A stretch of 64,000 nt of DNA from Bimuria novae-zelandiae CBS 107.79 (taxonomy: Eukaryota > Ascomycota > Dothideomycetes > Pleosporales > Didymosphaeriaceae). Of the stretch, positions 10,758-23,757 are shown one piece after another. The DNA is taken from contig ML976728.1 of NCBI GenBank assembly GCA_010015655.1, positions 24,140 to 88,139 of the forward strand, written 5' to 3'. Within the stretch, counting starts at the first letter, position 1; each line of letters begins with the position of its first letter. Below the pieces are notes generated by a model. The model searched no databases and had not been told where the DNA came from. It was given only the letters and a program-made list of their open reading frames with translations. The position numbers and the translations under genes are program-made.

Positions 10758-11993
10758 TCAAGGACAGGCATCCTGCTCGATGCCAAAGATCCACCCCATC
10801 GCCATCCATCTAGCGTACACCTCGCTGTTATGCAGGTCCAGCATGCGTTCAGTCTTCTTCGACAACCTTATGTCTCTGAAAGGAAGCCTCGGGAGATGAG
10901 ACGGCTGTTCCATGAATTCGATTTCCCGAGTGCCTGCTTTGACTCCTGCTGTTCGCTCCGCATGTTCAATTCGCGATTGCCTTCGTAATTCGTCTGAAGT
11001 CATGGTTTGCGCGCCATCCATGGTCCACCAGAACAGTCTGCTGAGAGGGGCCTGTCTTAGAAAGAGCTTCTTGTCGAGGAGATCCGCATCCGCTGACGCG
11101 CTGCGCAGAAAAAGGATGTACGACTTTAGCGCCCGTATGGAATCGTTTGCGCGGCAGTCCCGTAACTGCTTGTTATCCAACCAAATACGGGACGCATGGT
11201 AGGGATGAGAAAGTTCGCGGACGTTGCCCAGATCGCCCAGAATTCATTCGTCACTGGCTCCCACGAAGACGTTATCTAGTTTGATATCATCGTGACAGAA
11301 ACCGGCTTCATAGAGAGCTTGAAGTGAATCAAGCAGGTCGTGGAACTTCCCGCGATAGCGAGCGTCCAGTGCTCGCAATCCGATACCTTGTCGGCGAAGC
11401 TTCTTCGATAACGTCTTGAGGGTACCCTGTGGAGCAAATGGCGTCACCAAGTGCCATTCCAGGAGCGCATCCGGGTCGGTTGTGGCATAAAATGCTGTCC
11501 GTACAGGAAGAAATCGGCCTTGTAATGTGTCCTTAGATTTTGACGACGCATTGCTGCGCCCTGTTGCGTTATTACCGAGCAAAGTGGAGGCAGGGATCTC
11601 GGTTGGCCATCTCGAACTCGTGTTCCGGGGTGCGCAGTTGCGGAATGGGCGACGACCAGGAGTGAACGTCTTGATGACCACGCCGTTGTAGGTGTACGTG
11701 GTTCCCTCCCAGCCTGCTCCCAGTTTCTTCCAGCCCTCCCGGTTCGCGATCAGTTCATCTTTCAAAAGGGCTGCCTCATCATCCATCTGGTATGTTGTCT
11801 CGAAATCGGTGTCGCCGAAGTCTGTCGGTGCGTATTTGGCAGACAGTGCGCTCCGGTATATCGAGTAGAGGTGTTGCTGATGGATCAGCCAGATGATTGC
11901 AAGGATGCCAACAACACGCACGATGCCCAAGCGTAAAAACCTGCTGTGCACCTGCCGTGGGACTACCCAGCGCACTCCATGGATTTTTCCCAT
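10758..11993 (-). pseudogene. Membrane-anchored protein-kinase-like gene with one in-frame TGA
   Basis: One frame from the ATG at 11993 to the stop at 10758 (411 codons) is broken only by a TGA at 11244-11246. Upstream: a hydrophobic segment about residues 24-42 (a likely N-terminal anchor), a VVIKTF stretch like the ATP-binding Lys strand, and GFCHDDIKLDNVF, which fits the catalytic loop H-x-D-x-K-x2-x-N. Directly after the TGA comes ILGDLGN, which fits the metal-binding DFG region, then a C-lobe-like LDNKQLRDCRANDSIRALKSY. The TGA falls where Trp (TGG) is typical before ILGD, so a single G-to-A change is the likely lesion. Alternatives are a sequencing error or stop readthrough. Substrate unknown. 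Confidence 0.7.
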
Positions 11994-13231
11994 ACTCTTA
12001 ACGACACACCCGAATCCGACAGTGCAGCTTGCAAGCGCGCCATAATGGCAACAGCGCCCGTAATATATTCTCTCATACCCACCACCATCGTATTACCCCG
12101 ACCATCCTACGAATTTACAACTCCGGTCTATCTTGTTCTCATCGCGATGGTCGAGGTTTGATTGGTCACGGCGCAGAACTGCCATGCCTTTTGAGGCGCT
12201 ACGTTTAAGGTTGAAGCCACGCATTACATCACAAACGGGCCCTGCGCCCCTCGAATATTTGGTAGTCGTGTTCGCGACCGGTGAAAAGCAAGGCTCACTT
12301 GATACGGTGAGGGACATCAAGGCAGGAGGGTGAGGATGCGGCAACTCGGCAGGCTGGCCGTTGCCGAGAAACCATGACCGAGCGGCCGATTTACCGCACA
12401 GAGCAGGAGCTCCCGCAGAATGCTTCACGAAGTGATGGTTTGGGAGATCTGATGGGGTATTAGAAGGTGAAATTTGCTTTGTTGAATATGGGTGCGTTGC
12501 GAACGTGTGGGTCGGGTGGGCGCAGTGTCTCACCGGTTCACTCGAGTACGACTTGTAAGGACGCCACAATCTTGGAACTCCTGGGCTTACTTAGCACACG
12601 TGCATGTGCACATGAAGATGCACCCTCAGCCACCTCTAGAGCTCCTGTGAGAGCGAAGTACGAAACGCTCAACTCCTAGAGTTGCGCAATAACGTTAGCG
12701 CTTTTCGTTTCAACCCTACCTAGACCCTATAGGAGTACTTACTTGGTGTGAATAATTAACAACTGCGCAGCGGAATATTTATCTATCAGAATAAATCAGA
12801 ACAGCGATGGGTATGGTGATGCTGTTATATCTTCTGTCCGAGTTCTATTCTCGCATCAGAGCTTATGCACGTGAATCTACCCAAGGCGGGAAAGAAAGAG
12901 AGCACATCGACAAGAAGGGACGGGTTTCATGGTTTTAGCAGATGTCAGAACTCTCATCATTTGAACGAGAACTTTAGGATACATTTATCGCGCGCAGGAA
13001 ACTCTCCTACTTCCCAGCGTCTTAAGTGGATTTCATTGCCTACCGGCCGTGGCTACTCTCGCCCGATCAAAGGGCTTGAGATCCCGTTCTCGCTGTTCTT
13101 TTTTCAACCTGATGACTACCTCGGAAAGTTAAAGGGAAGAACATCTGCGCAATAGTCCGTTTTACGGATCAGAATAGAGTTTGCAGCATATTGGCACGGT
13201 AGGGTCCAAAGAAGTGCGACAGAGATTCAAA
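11994..13231. other. Intergenic, no gene recognised
   Basis: 1.2 kb containing the kinase-like gene promoter and the 3' flank of the symporter pseudogene. Open frames at 12093-12569 (minus) and 12865-13155 (plus) lack domains and splice logic, and I treat them as chance. Confidence 0.45.
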
Positions 13232-14907
13232 TCATTGAACTTCAACTATCGAAGGGAGAATGAATATTAACCAACTACCAAAGAGAGAATGCATATTTAT
13301 CCCCACATACCGGCATCGACCTACGCCTTCTCCACGTCCCTCGTACCCCGTCTGGTACAGCGAGCTAAGATCAACATTGAGCTCCTCCGTGTACGAATCA
13401 TCCTCATCGTCCTTGATGCCCGTCATCTTCGTCACCACTACCGCAGCAAAAGTATCACAGCTAACGTTGACAGCCGTGCGGAAACGGTCAAGGAACCAAT
13501 CAATCGCCACGACGACAGCGTACATGCCCGTGATCGGGATACCGACACTGGACGCTATCATAACCACGAGAACTAAGCTTGAGCTAGGGATTAGCGTGGT
13601 TCCGATGGACGCGAGGGTGGAGAGGACAACAATGATGATGTAGTCGGCAGCGTTGAGTGTGATGCCTTGGGTAGCGGCTAAGAAGACGACGACGACGGGG
13701 AAGTAGATGGCGGTGCCGTCCATGTTGATCTACGAATATTAGTATATTTTCCGCGAACAGCTCAGAGGTCCAAACTTACAAGACAGCCCAAGGGAGCCGC
13801 AAACTTTGTGACGGTAACCGGAACGCCTAGATTCAGAATACACCGGATGGTGACAGGCAACGTAGTGGCAGACGAAGCGCTACCCCAAGCGGTGATCCAA
13901 GCCCAGCTACATTTTATCCAGGTGGCGTAAGCGTTTCTCCTGGTGAACGTGAAGACAATAATCAGGATCAGAATGAACAGGTGGATGACCATCATGGCAA
14001 GTGTGCCTCCGATGAGGATACCCAGGTTCTGTCCGATTTCGCCGATTTCGAGGCGCCACAGGTTAGGCAGGATTAGGAAGAAGACACCGATGGGCGCAAG
14101 GTAGATGAGCACGGTAATGATGAGCATAACGATGGCTTCGATCTCCTCGACTGCTCGCATTAGTGAGCCGCGGGGCTTGATTACGTAGCCGATGACAATG
14201 GCTGAGAAGAGAGCTGTGAGCAAGCTGTTCGTTGCGAGCACGTCGACGATGTTGTCTGGAATGAGGGACTCGAACATGTCGACGACACGTCATGGACGGC
14301 GAACTCTTTCCACTCGTCGATTGTCTCCTAGTCATCCTTATTGATGACCAGCAGACCTTCCCCGACGACGTTCATAAGCTTGGACCACACAAGGCCTAAA
14401 AGGAGGCACGATTAGGCAACAGCGAGAATGGTGGCGAGGATGTAGTAGCCAATGGTCCAGCAGGCGAGCTTTCCAGTCTTGCCGTCGCTTTGTGACATTG
14501 TGCGAAGTCTTTGAATGGCCAGGATCATTGCGGTGATGATCATTGTAAGTACTGTAGAAGTAATTAGCTTTAATAGTGCAAGTGAGTAGGAAATCGTTGT
14601 CACGTACCGACAGCCTTGAGAGCGCGAAGCCATAAGGTACCTGGGATGGAAACAATGGAATGGCGGCCGGATGGACTTCCTCAACTTGAGTAGTGATGAT
14701 CAAACCGATGGCGATGGCCAACAGCACGGTGATGATGATCTGCCATACTGATCCGGATTTCTTGACACACTCCCAGAAGGTGAGCTACTCTTCTTCTGTT
14801 GCGGTCATACCATGTCCTGTGGAACTTTTTGCGGGACCGGTTGAAGGTGAGCTGGACGAATCATCTCGAGACCTGGTGTTCGCTCTGATCTCTTCGATCT
14901 CACCCAT
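13232..14907 (-). pseudogene. Dicarboxylate/amino acid:cation symporter (SDF/DAACS) pseudogene
   Basis: Remnant of a fungal proton/sodium-coupled dicarboxylate or glutamate carrier. The frame starts at the ATG ending at 14907 (MGEIEEI) with a charged N-terminus. Conserved pieces follow: GTLWLRALKAV, MIITAMILAIQRLR, DGKTGKLACWTIGYYILAT, ESLIPDNIVDVLATNSLL, TLPVTIRCILNLGVP, INMDGTAIYFPVVVVFLA and DWFLDRFRTAVNV, the order of this family. Two introns are visible (about 14542-14605 and 13732-13779). Lesions: TAG at 14785-14787 where EEEQ-type sequence is expected, a frameshift near 14650, TAA at 14412-14414, TAG at 14328-14330 and a frameshift near 14285. The C-terminal half from 14277 is still open. 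Transport is unlikely. Confidence 0.85.
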
Positions 14908-17091
14908 GCTGAAGTTGGCTTTAGTGACACTAAAAACGACTTGGAACAAAAAAAAAAGAACAAATCAACCAGCGAACAATAGACGAAAACCAGGCTGACG
15001 GAATGATCGCGTTTTGGGGATTCATCTTATACATCTCCCACCCTCCATGGCGCAAAGACCTCCGCACACGCGCCATGGTAAGGCAAAGATAACACCCATA
15101 TTTCTATTCGTCCCAGCCTTGCTATCAGTACTCCGTCCGCCTCGGGCCTCGAGTTTTTCGCTTGGAAATATTTAGCGTCGTTAGTAACCTTTGCTCTCCT
15201 GGAAGGTTGCCAGCTCAAGTGCGTTCCGATATCCGGCTTGTCGTATGGCTTGGTGTTGCACGCAGCAAGGATTAGCAGCACCGAACATGGTGCCGAGGCG
15301 CATCGACAGTGCCGTTGCAGTCGTTTTGCTTGCCAAAATAAACGCCATTGGGCTTATGGTTTTATCGTTGCAATTCCAAGGGAGCACGGCGCAGAGAGGG
15401 GAAATGGCTGTGAAGTTCTTCGGGTGTTCGATGCTCTTGGCTAGCGCCGTGGCAGACACAACCACGGAGACATGGCACTCCAGGGCTGTAATGAACCTTG
15501 TCAGCTCTTAATATATGCAGTTGAATAGATATCAGTGGGACGCGAAGGTGGCAATCCTACCTCCAGGTCCCAGTTTGAATACGCTACGCGCTGCTCTGCG
15601 TCTGGATGATCGGCATCCGACAGTTTGGGCCGATCTTCGTGCCCTGTTTCTCTTGATCGTAGCTCTTCTCTGTCTCTTAACTATTGGCTGTGCCATTTCG
15701 CTTGCGTCTTTGAGGTCGTAGCGACTGGGCACAGTATACCAAGAGAACGTGCACTTGATATCATCTTCATGTCTCTCTGCAAACGAGTGGGGGGAAGGCT
15801 GGGCTTATGGATCCGCTCCAGCTCAGGTCCCACGCGAATCTTGCCGTCTTTCTTGTCATCATGGCCGCTCTTGATGATGATTCTGCGGGTATCGCCGTCG
15901 TTCCTTGGAGCCGAGAAAGCTATGGCCATCTCAAGGGTGGATGCGCTGATCGTACGGAGTGCCCGAAGGACGACACCAAGAAGCCGGTTGCGTGAGCATA
16001 GATCATTATCTATTCTGAAAAAATGTGATTGTGGCAGGACGACACGGGAAATAAGATGGGAGATTAAAAGTCTGTTGGGAAGCTGCCAGGAACGCGTACG
16101 GAATATGTTTATTTGGTGATCGCTTGCTCGAGGATCAGTAATACTGCGCAAACCTTCAGGGCGAGAAAATAGGAACGCTGCGTGTTGGGGTCACACAGTT
16201 TAATAAGAAGTAGTAGGTTTCGGCGGGCGACCTTAATATTCGTGAATGGCGGTGGAGAAGGGCTCAGCGGCCGACGGAAAACTGGGAATGTCGGTGAAGT
16301 GGTACGGCAGCTGACGGTAGACCCTGGATACTCGGTGGGGTCGCACGGTAGCCGGCAATGAGGAACAATATGTTTGGCGGGTCTGCCGTGGGGGCAGAAC
16401 GAGGGTGACAGTCGTGGATGGGTTTGTGATAGGTGTCAGATAAGTAGCCGTCGTGCAGGTGACCTTCGGGAATAGCGCATCGGGTGGAGACGACAGGTGA
16501 TCCTCAGTTACGTCTGATGTCCATGACCTAAGAATGTGGCCCTTCTCACCCCAGTCCTTCGTTTTCCCAAGTGAGAAGGGATCCTTGGCTCGGCCTACGG
16601 TGGTATTCGCTTTCGCAAGTTTGTCAAATATTGCTGTGCATAGCTGTAGAGCATCGGGGCACCTATAAAGATCGTTAGAAGTGCTTCATACTCTGCGATC
16701 CCTCAGACTTCTGCTACCATTGCCACTGCTGCTGAAACAAAGAATGAAACGAACAAACATGAATGCGACGTCGCCTGCCTTCTCACCTTTGAGTTCCAAT
16801 GCATCACGCGTCAACAATTTAGCTTAAAATGACAATCATCGAAATTTGCATTAACACCTCCGGGGAACGACGAGACTCAATAGCCCGTGTAGCCGCTGAG
16901 CAAAATCAAAATGAGGGGCAACAGCTCCAGAATGGAAGATCTGGAAGATCTATTGTGCATCCTAGAGGGGCACACAAGCGCCAGTTCTTCACCAACCTTG
17001 ACATTTTGCAATGAAGCCTCCGCTACGCCAAACCGCTTGTAGCCCCCGTATGATGCTAGTACACGTGAAAAGCAAGCCATTTCCATGTACC
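14908..17091. other. Intergenic, unresolved short open frames
   Basis: 2.2 kb without a gene I can defend. Open frames of 60-165 codons occur on both strands (notably 15181-15465 minus, 15191-15511 plus, 15625-16119 plus, 15681-16151 minus), but none shows a known domain or a consistent exon chain. Given the decayed genes on both sides, this may be remnants of a further pseudogene. Confidence 0.4.
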
Positions 17092-19182
17092 CTACCAATT
17101 AGAAGGTAAAAAACGTAGGAGTAGAGCCAGGGCCAGTCCAATCAGACCATATAGCCAGGCAAGATCGGCAGGAACTTCGTCCGCGTCGTCCTCGTCGTCC
17201 TCGTCGTCCTCATCATCCTCATAATCCTCACCAAGCCATTCAACGGGCAGGTCATAGACACCACCGTGGATCCGATTCAGATGATCAAAGCATGCTTCGT
17301 CATCGTCGAATGACTGCATGCACTTCCAGCAGAGGTCGCTACCGCAGTGGCAGACCACGTGGTTGCAGCCGCCGTTCTTGGGATAGTCAATATCTGAATA
17401 GGAACACGCAAGGTGGGTTATCGTCTTGTTCAGGGTAGGCAATACAATGACTAAAAGTACGCGATATTCTCTTTCGGGTGGCTTACCATCTCAATGCTGA
17501 GATCACACACGGGGCAGCGTTTGATGCTGTTGTCTGCTTTGTGCACACCGAACAAACGCTCGCTCTCCTGCCTGCGGCGCTGATTAGGGTCGACGCAGTT
17601 GGTGCCGTAGTGAGGGGCTTCCTAGCAATACGTGCAGATCTGCCTCAGGCAGGTCGGGCAAGTGAAGAACTTCATACTATTGCGGAGGTAGACAGACTTA
17701 CAGCCTGGGCTCCCGCAGTAGCCATACTTAAGTTTGGACTTGGTGGAGTTCGGCTCGATAGGAGCTTTCTCTTTGCCAACAAAGTTCCCAACAGACATTT
17801 ACAGCAACTTCTCGCGCTTGGTCCCGGGCAGGTGCTCGCAGATGACGCTCAGATCGATGGGTTCACCGCAGGCCATGTGTACGCAGCGCACAGGAAAGTT
17901 CGCAAAAGTAGTGTTGCGGCAAGTACCGTCGATCTGGGCCACAAGGCACTCCGTACAGTAAGCATGCCCGCATGAAAATACCACATGGTCATCTGATAAG
18001 TTCTCTCCGTGGAATGAGCATGGCAAGTTGAGCTTGCTCACCTCGCGCTGCACGTCCGATATCTAGAATGCAAGTCAGGCTTGAGACAGTTTACAGTGTG
18101 GGAGGCAGAGTCAATTGGGCAAAGTCGCTTGCGACTGGCACCGGGTCAGCGTTCGCGTACCTTCCGCTCGATCAAGTGAATTACTTCACTGGTGCTCTTG
18201 ACTACCTTCGAATTCAAGAGGACTGGGCGATAGATACGAAGTGAGCATTGCCATTGGTCGGCTACCACGAGGACTCCTGACTGTTTTGACAGCCCTTTCA
18301 ACCAAGCGTCACCATGCTTCGTGGCGAAGAAGTCATGCCACATATCGACGCGGATCTCACCTTCGATCTTGCGCACAGCGGTATCACCGACAAAGATACC
18401 TTCTAAGGTAGTTTTCAAGTTTAAGACAGCCTCTCGGTCGATGCCCATGATGAGAAGTATTTTCTCCTGCTGATTCGAGCCGTCTTTGGACACCCAATCT
18501 GTATGCACGAGTCAACAAATTACCCTCAATAAAATTGTGACTAGCAGTATGGACCCTAATCTCAAGAGCCGAATGTGATCTCGAAATACAGAACCCATGA
18601 TGAAGCGGTACTCAAACTCTGGGATTGGTACTCTAAGTCGAAGTAGCGGGCAGGGGCGCATACGTATGCCTGTTTGGTCTTGACCTGCTGCAACAATGGC
18701 TTCATGCACACTGGAGGATATGTCGTCGGCAATCATCTTTGGGGCCTGAAAGGAGACCGAGTAGGTGATCTTAGCGTCCAAACCCGGGACGCCGTTAATA
18801 TGAGCCATAGCAGCATGGGCGTCTTGAGGTCCACTGAATTCGACCACCTGATATTACGTTAGATCTTCGACGAGGCATTGGTGGCCGCCTTACTCACATG
18901 AGCCACGCGCCCATTGCCGCGAGGTAGGGACTCTGGTGCCTCGAAGATTTGCTTGACAGGGCCCGCGTAGTTCGCTAGGCGGGCGCTCAATTCGGCGATA
19001 TCGGAGCCTCCGTCAGGTTAACAGTATACCAGGATCGAGTTCACCTCCACCCGGACAGAGATATGGCCGGTTAGCCAGTAAAGGCCAGTGGACTGGAGCG
19101 ATTGAACACTGGCTCCAGGACCAAAAACCACGTCTGCACCAGCAATTTGGCGCCGAAGATGGCCTTCTTTCGTCACCGCCAT
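17092..19182 (-). pseudogene. RRM and RING-IBR (RBR-type E3 ligase-like) pseudogene
   Basis: Read from 19182 leftward: MAVTKEGHLRRQ start; a repeat-like N-terminal region (SIRV/SVRVEV); an RRM-like piece (VVEFSGPQDAHAAMAHINGV, about 18860-18770) after an intron with GTGAGT; a middle region (18508-18146, IDREAVLNLKTTLEGIFVG); a RING-like piece with FSCGHAYCTECL (about 17980); a Cys-rich in-between region (YCGSPGC, FFTCPTCLRQICTYC, CPVCDL); and a final IBR segment NGGCNHVVCHCGSDLCWKC. An acidic DDEDDEDD run and a C-terminal hydrophobic tail (LIGLALALLLRFL) follow. In-frame stops lie at 19018-19020 (TAA), 17799-17801 (TAA) and 17622-17624 (TAG). RBR proteins move ubiquitin through a catalytic Cys; this copy cannot yield the whole chain. 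The family is fairly sure, the exact architecture less so. Confidence 0.72.
17180..17223 (-). repeat. Asp/Glu codon run in the RBR pseudogene
   Basis: A short GA-rich (TC-rich on plus) trinucleotide tract encoding repeated Asp-Asp-Glu just before the C-terminal hydrophobic tail. It is a coding microsatellite prone to length change. Confidence 0.7.
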
Positions 19183-20517
19183 GGTCTCGACCGCCTGAAG
19201 TTTAAAGATCAGCCAACGTTTGCCAAGGGGGTACGAAAGTTCAGAGCGTGAACACTGTACCAGCAGTGCAGTGCGGTGCAGAATTTCTGGCTTCGGCTGT
19301 AGAAAAGGGCTTCATACATATTGTGGATGCTACCCAGACGGTATACAGGGAGGCTGTGGGAAGTAGGGAGAGTGTGTTTATATTCAATCGAGGGGTTGGT
19401 TGGCGGAAGGAAGCAGGCCAGTGATTTAAAAAGTCGCCAGCCGCGCAGAAAAAGCGGAGAGACAGCTATTTGGATAAGGGCTCGGCGTTGGTGGTATGAG
19501 CCATACTCGAAATCTCTCGACGCCCATCATATGAGCTATACTTGTTTCGGCGGACATCGTCTCTGGAGCTCGAGATCGCCTCCGACGCACGAGAGCCAAT
19601 GCGAAAAGTCAGCGCGAGAGGTGCGTCGGGTTCAGTTCCTTCATCGCGAGGGTCTCAGAACTTATAGTGGGCAGTGGAAGTAGCCCGAGAAAGAGGATAG
19701 AAACAACGAGAACAAAGTGAGACGAGCGCTAATATGTTCACAGAAGACGTGCGTTTACATGTAAATTGAGACGTAATAAATCAGTAACAAGACTCGGTAA
19801 GGGGGTATGAAGCGAACACAAGATGAAGCAATTTGGAGGAAGGTGCGATACAGAGTCCTCGAGTAGTTGTTTCCTCGGATGCCGGACAGTTGTACTACTG
19901 TCCAAAGCTAAATTCGCATACTTCCATCATCGGGAATGCCATCTGATGTAAAGAAGAAAGCTTGCATAACGGCTTGCAATTGCCCAGGTGAGCGCATGGT
20001 CACGTGTCTGGTCGTGATTCATGGATCCATAGATACATCCATGAGTGGGGTGCTCCTTCCCAGGCAAAAATACAGTTACAAGAATGCTTTGCAGCTAGAA
20101 TAGAAGCAATTCGGTCTCTACGGTATTCGAAGCATTCCCTGCCTCTATCTATCTCTTAGCATCTTCTACCCGGCGCCTTCGTTACAAATTCCGTAAACGG
20201 TCCATCTCTTCCTATTGTTGTAGATGAATGGTGCGCCACAACATGGCGGAAAAACAGCGGCGCTGCTGTTAGGGCCCTTCCGCCTCTCACTGCGTCCTGG
20301 GTGATATTATCGTAGACTCTTCACCCGGGATATTTGTCCACGCGCGAAGAGATGTAGTGCGGCTCACGGCATCGTCTCGCCTCTAACCGCTCGCGGGTCC
20401 TGCCAAGCCGCCCGCAACCCTGCCCCATCTTCGACGAGCTCTCCCTTTTCGAGCGGCCTTGGACGGTCGCAAATACCCAGCCCTCCCGCACACACATGCT
20501 CCAATGCGCTGTTCCAG
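19183..20517. other. Intergenic between divergent RBR pseudogene and PIK1
   Basis: 1.3 kb holding both promoters. The longest open frame (19321-19683, plus) has no domain signal. No repeat is recognised. Confidence 0.45.
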
Positions 20518-23500
20518 ATGAGTTGGAATCTGCTGGAGCGCTTCATCGAGTCGGATCACTTCAACCACGATCCCTCGCTCACCGTCGCCTATCTTTCGTG
20601 AGTGATGCCCGAAGCCACCGTTGCGTCCCGCGCGTGTTGCACGGCCAAGCAGACGCCCACACTTGCGAAGCTGCTCGCTAACCACGACGTTTGCCCAGGC
20701 GATATGCAGAGCACGTCGGCATCCACTATGTCCTCTGTAACAAGCTGCGCCACTTCGCATACGAGGAGATTGAATTCTTCCTGCCGCAGTACGCCGCCCC
20801 TCGTTGCCCTGGCCCGCCCACAGCTAGCTCATGCGGAACAGGCTATGTCACCTGCTCATTAGCGTCGACAACGAGTCGATGGCCCTGGAGGAGTTCATAA
20901 TAGACTTGTGCGAAGAGTCGGTCAACGGTGCGCTTCTGGTGGGCTTTTGACATACACGAGCGCCGCGTGATTGATGTTAATATGCGCAGACGTTCTGGCT
21001 GTTCCAAACCTACCTTCACGATCTCGCCGGGGACCCGAATTCCCATTCTTTTAAGACATGTCGACGCATATACAACAAGGTCCAACGGATCGTATTCGGT
21101 TCCGCCGAGCCTCAGCGCCGCGAGAAGGTCAAGGAGAATATCCTACCTGTGACTGTACTATCCAGCCTGGTGCTCGCCAGTATAGCTGCGCCTTTTCTTC
21201 CCAAACATGCCGGGCCGCTTGCCGTGGCACAGGCACGAAGGCCGCGGCCTGCGGACGATATGATATCTGACAACGTGCAAATGGCCAAGATGGGCAGGAG
21301 CAATACAGTCGCGGGTACTCCCCGGCCACGGCGGCAGCGAACCACTGGTGGGCATTCGGATCCGGAGGATGGAAGAGTATCAAGAGTTTCGGTGCCAATC
21401 ATAAAAGAAGTGGAGGATTCGAAAGAGTTGCGGAGGAAAGCCATAAGACCTCATCGATCCGATCGCGTCACCTCTGCGCACCAACGACCAAGTATGCTCT
21501 TAGTGAGCGCCCAAGCCCGCCTCAGCTCGTCGTCGCTACCCGAGTTCCGCAACGGCGCAACGTCTCCATTACCAACACCTCCTCCGACAGCTGGCTTAGG
21601 CACTAAGCCGGACCACCACCGCTCAAGCAGGCACCATCCACCAAGACCGCTCACTCCGACGGCACTGTCTCGCTCTCAAAAGCGCAGGCTTCTTCGATCA
21701 AACTACTTCCGACTTGAATCGCAGTTTCTCAGTGCTTTGGAGGACATATCGAATCGGCTGGTGGCCGTGCCTAAACCGGCCCGTCTTAGCGCGCTTAGGG
21801 CCGAACTCGCGCTCATGGACCAGGATCTTCCTGCCGAAGTCGATATTCCCGTGATTGCGCCGGCGACATTGAGGGACGGGATAGCTTCCCAGAGCCAGCA
21901 TCACCGCATCGTGAGGATCAATGCCGCGGAAGCGACTAGTCTAAACAGTGCCGAAAGAGTGCCATACCTGCTGATGGTTGAGGTCCTGAAAGAAGATTTC
22001 AACTTTGATCCGGAATCGGAACAGAATCAGCAGCTCCTGGAAAGATTATTACTAGAAAAAGGTACTTCGAAGCGGCGACTCTTCGACATCACACATGCCG
22101 AACATTTAGCACATAACAAAACTCCGCCGAATGGATCCGATAGCGTCTTTGAGCCTGCGAACGGAGATCTCAGTAGCACCTCTCTGATCAACGATTCCGA
22201 CACAGGTGCCATTACATCTAGTCTTGCGAAGATAACACTTCCGAGTACTGCCATCACTGCTGTGAACGGCAAGGCTGCAGGCCCTCGATCTTCCAGCGGT
22301 GCGAACACATTATCGTCGGTCGCAGCTTTATCTACGCCACGTACGTCGGACACGGAGACCAGCAGGTCGAGTAGCCCTGCCCCTCGTAGAGTGACTCTGC
22401 CCCTCGCACGCGGGACTATGAGCACGGATCAGCCGGACATCTCTGCTCTTGCTACCCATATGCGCACGGCAGCGCAGATGTTGGCTCAGCTCGAATCGAG
22501 TGGATCGAAACGGCCCAAAGCTGAGGTAGCCGCCATCAAAGCGAAGATTATCGCTAGCATGCAGACTCTCGAAGAACAAAACTTTCTTACGGAAGATTCG
22601 GGTCCCACTTTTGACACCATCATGGCCGAGGCGGACCCCACTTCGATTACAGAGGAACCTGAGAATCTTGAAGATGGCATGCCGGCGGCGACCAATTTGG
22701 GAGCAGGCGCAGCGCGAATGGAGAACGATTTAAAAACCGGCGGTGTCAAAAGACAGGGCGACCGTGATGACCCGAGCGCGGCTACATTTGGTGAGGAGTG
22801 GAGCGCTAAAAAAGAGCGCATACGGCGTTCGTCACCATATGGTCACATGAAAAACTGGGACTTGTTCAGCGTCATCGTGAAGACTGGAGCGGATCTTCGC
22901 CAGGAAGCTTTCGCTTGTCAACTCATACAGGTGTGCGGCAAGATATGGGAGGAGCACGATGTGCCTGTTTGGACCAAGCGCATGCGGATCTTAGTCACCG
23001 GAGAGTCCTCGGGCTTAATTGAGACCATCACGAACGGCGTATCGCTACATTCTCTGAAGCGCAGTCTGACTTTGGCGAGCATCGCTGCTGGCACCAACCC
23101 TAAAAAGCGCATCGCTACCCTGAAGGATCACTTCGTCAAAACCTTCGGCGACCCCGACTCGGAGCCGTACAAAGCGGGCGTGGACGCTTTCGCGCGATCG
23201 CTTGCCGCCTACAGCATCATATGCTACGTTCTTCAGCTCAAGGACCGCCACAATGGCAACCTACTCATCGACAACATGGGCCATATCATCCACATCGATT
23301 TTGGCTTCATGCTGTCCAATTCTCCCGGTAGCATGGGCTTCGAGGCGGCACCTTTCAAGCTCACCCAGGACTATGTGGACGTGCTCGGGGGTCTAACCGC
23401 ACCTGCATTCGAAGAATTCAAGACGTTGTGTAAGAAGTCATTCCAAGCCCTCCGAAAAGAGGCGGAGAGACTCATCATGCTGGTCGACATGATGGGCAAG

Positions 23501-23757
23501 CAGAGCAAGATGCCCTGCTTCGCTGCCGGTGCGGCTGGCGTCACTAATTCACTTCGTGCACGCATGATGCTTCACCTCAGCAAGGAAGAGGCTGAGAATT
23601 TCGTCGAAGAGTTGATTGCGAAGAGCGTGGGGAGTTATTATACCCGACTGTAAGTTCCCTTCCCCTCTACTCCTTCCTTCTTCGTTTGTTGGGAAGGCAA
23701 GAGCTAATGTGGCACAGTTACGATACCTTTCAATACCGCACCCAAGGCATATATTGA
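20518..23757 (+). CDS. PIK1: Phosphatidylinositol 4-kinase, PIK1 (type III beta)
   Basis: Makes PI4P at the Golgi and in the nucleus; essential in yeast. Five exons are inferred: 20518-20597, 20699-20788, 20842-20938, 20990-23649 and 23718-23757, joining to 988 residues. Seen: start MSWNLLERFIESDHF and the PIK-unique/helical region (LRHFAYEEIEFFLPQ, SVDNESMALEEFIIDLCEES, TCRRIYNKVQRIVFG); a variable Ser/Pro-rich linker; HRIVRINAAEATSLNSAERV before the kinase domain; TGADLRQEAFACQLI (P-loop side); the catalytic loop LQLKDRHNGNLLID; metal-binding IHIDFGFML; and a last exon encoding YDTFQYRTQGIY, the conserved terminus. The catalytic residues are intact. The donor of intron 3 (GTGGGC) is weak; the frame and family conservation favour it. 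Confidence 0.95.

Noticed and set aside
12093..12569. 158-codon minus-strand frame
   Set aside because: Ser/Pro/His-rich chance frame without a signal peptide, domain or homologous look.
15181..16151. Overlapping 60-165 codon frames on both strands
   Set aside because: No domain, no consistent exon chain; could be a decayed gene but I cannot name it.
20789..20841. Frameshift in PIK1 near LPQ
   Set aside because: Using the acceptor at 20840-20841 gives FFLPQLCHLLISVDNES in frame; total exon length is a multiple of three.
21112..21444. Minus-strand frames opposite PIK1
   Set aside because: Shadows of a strongly conserved coding exon.
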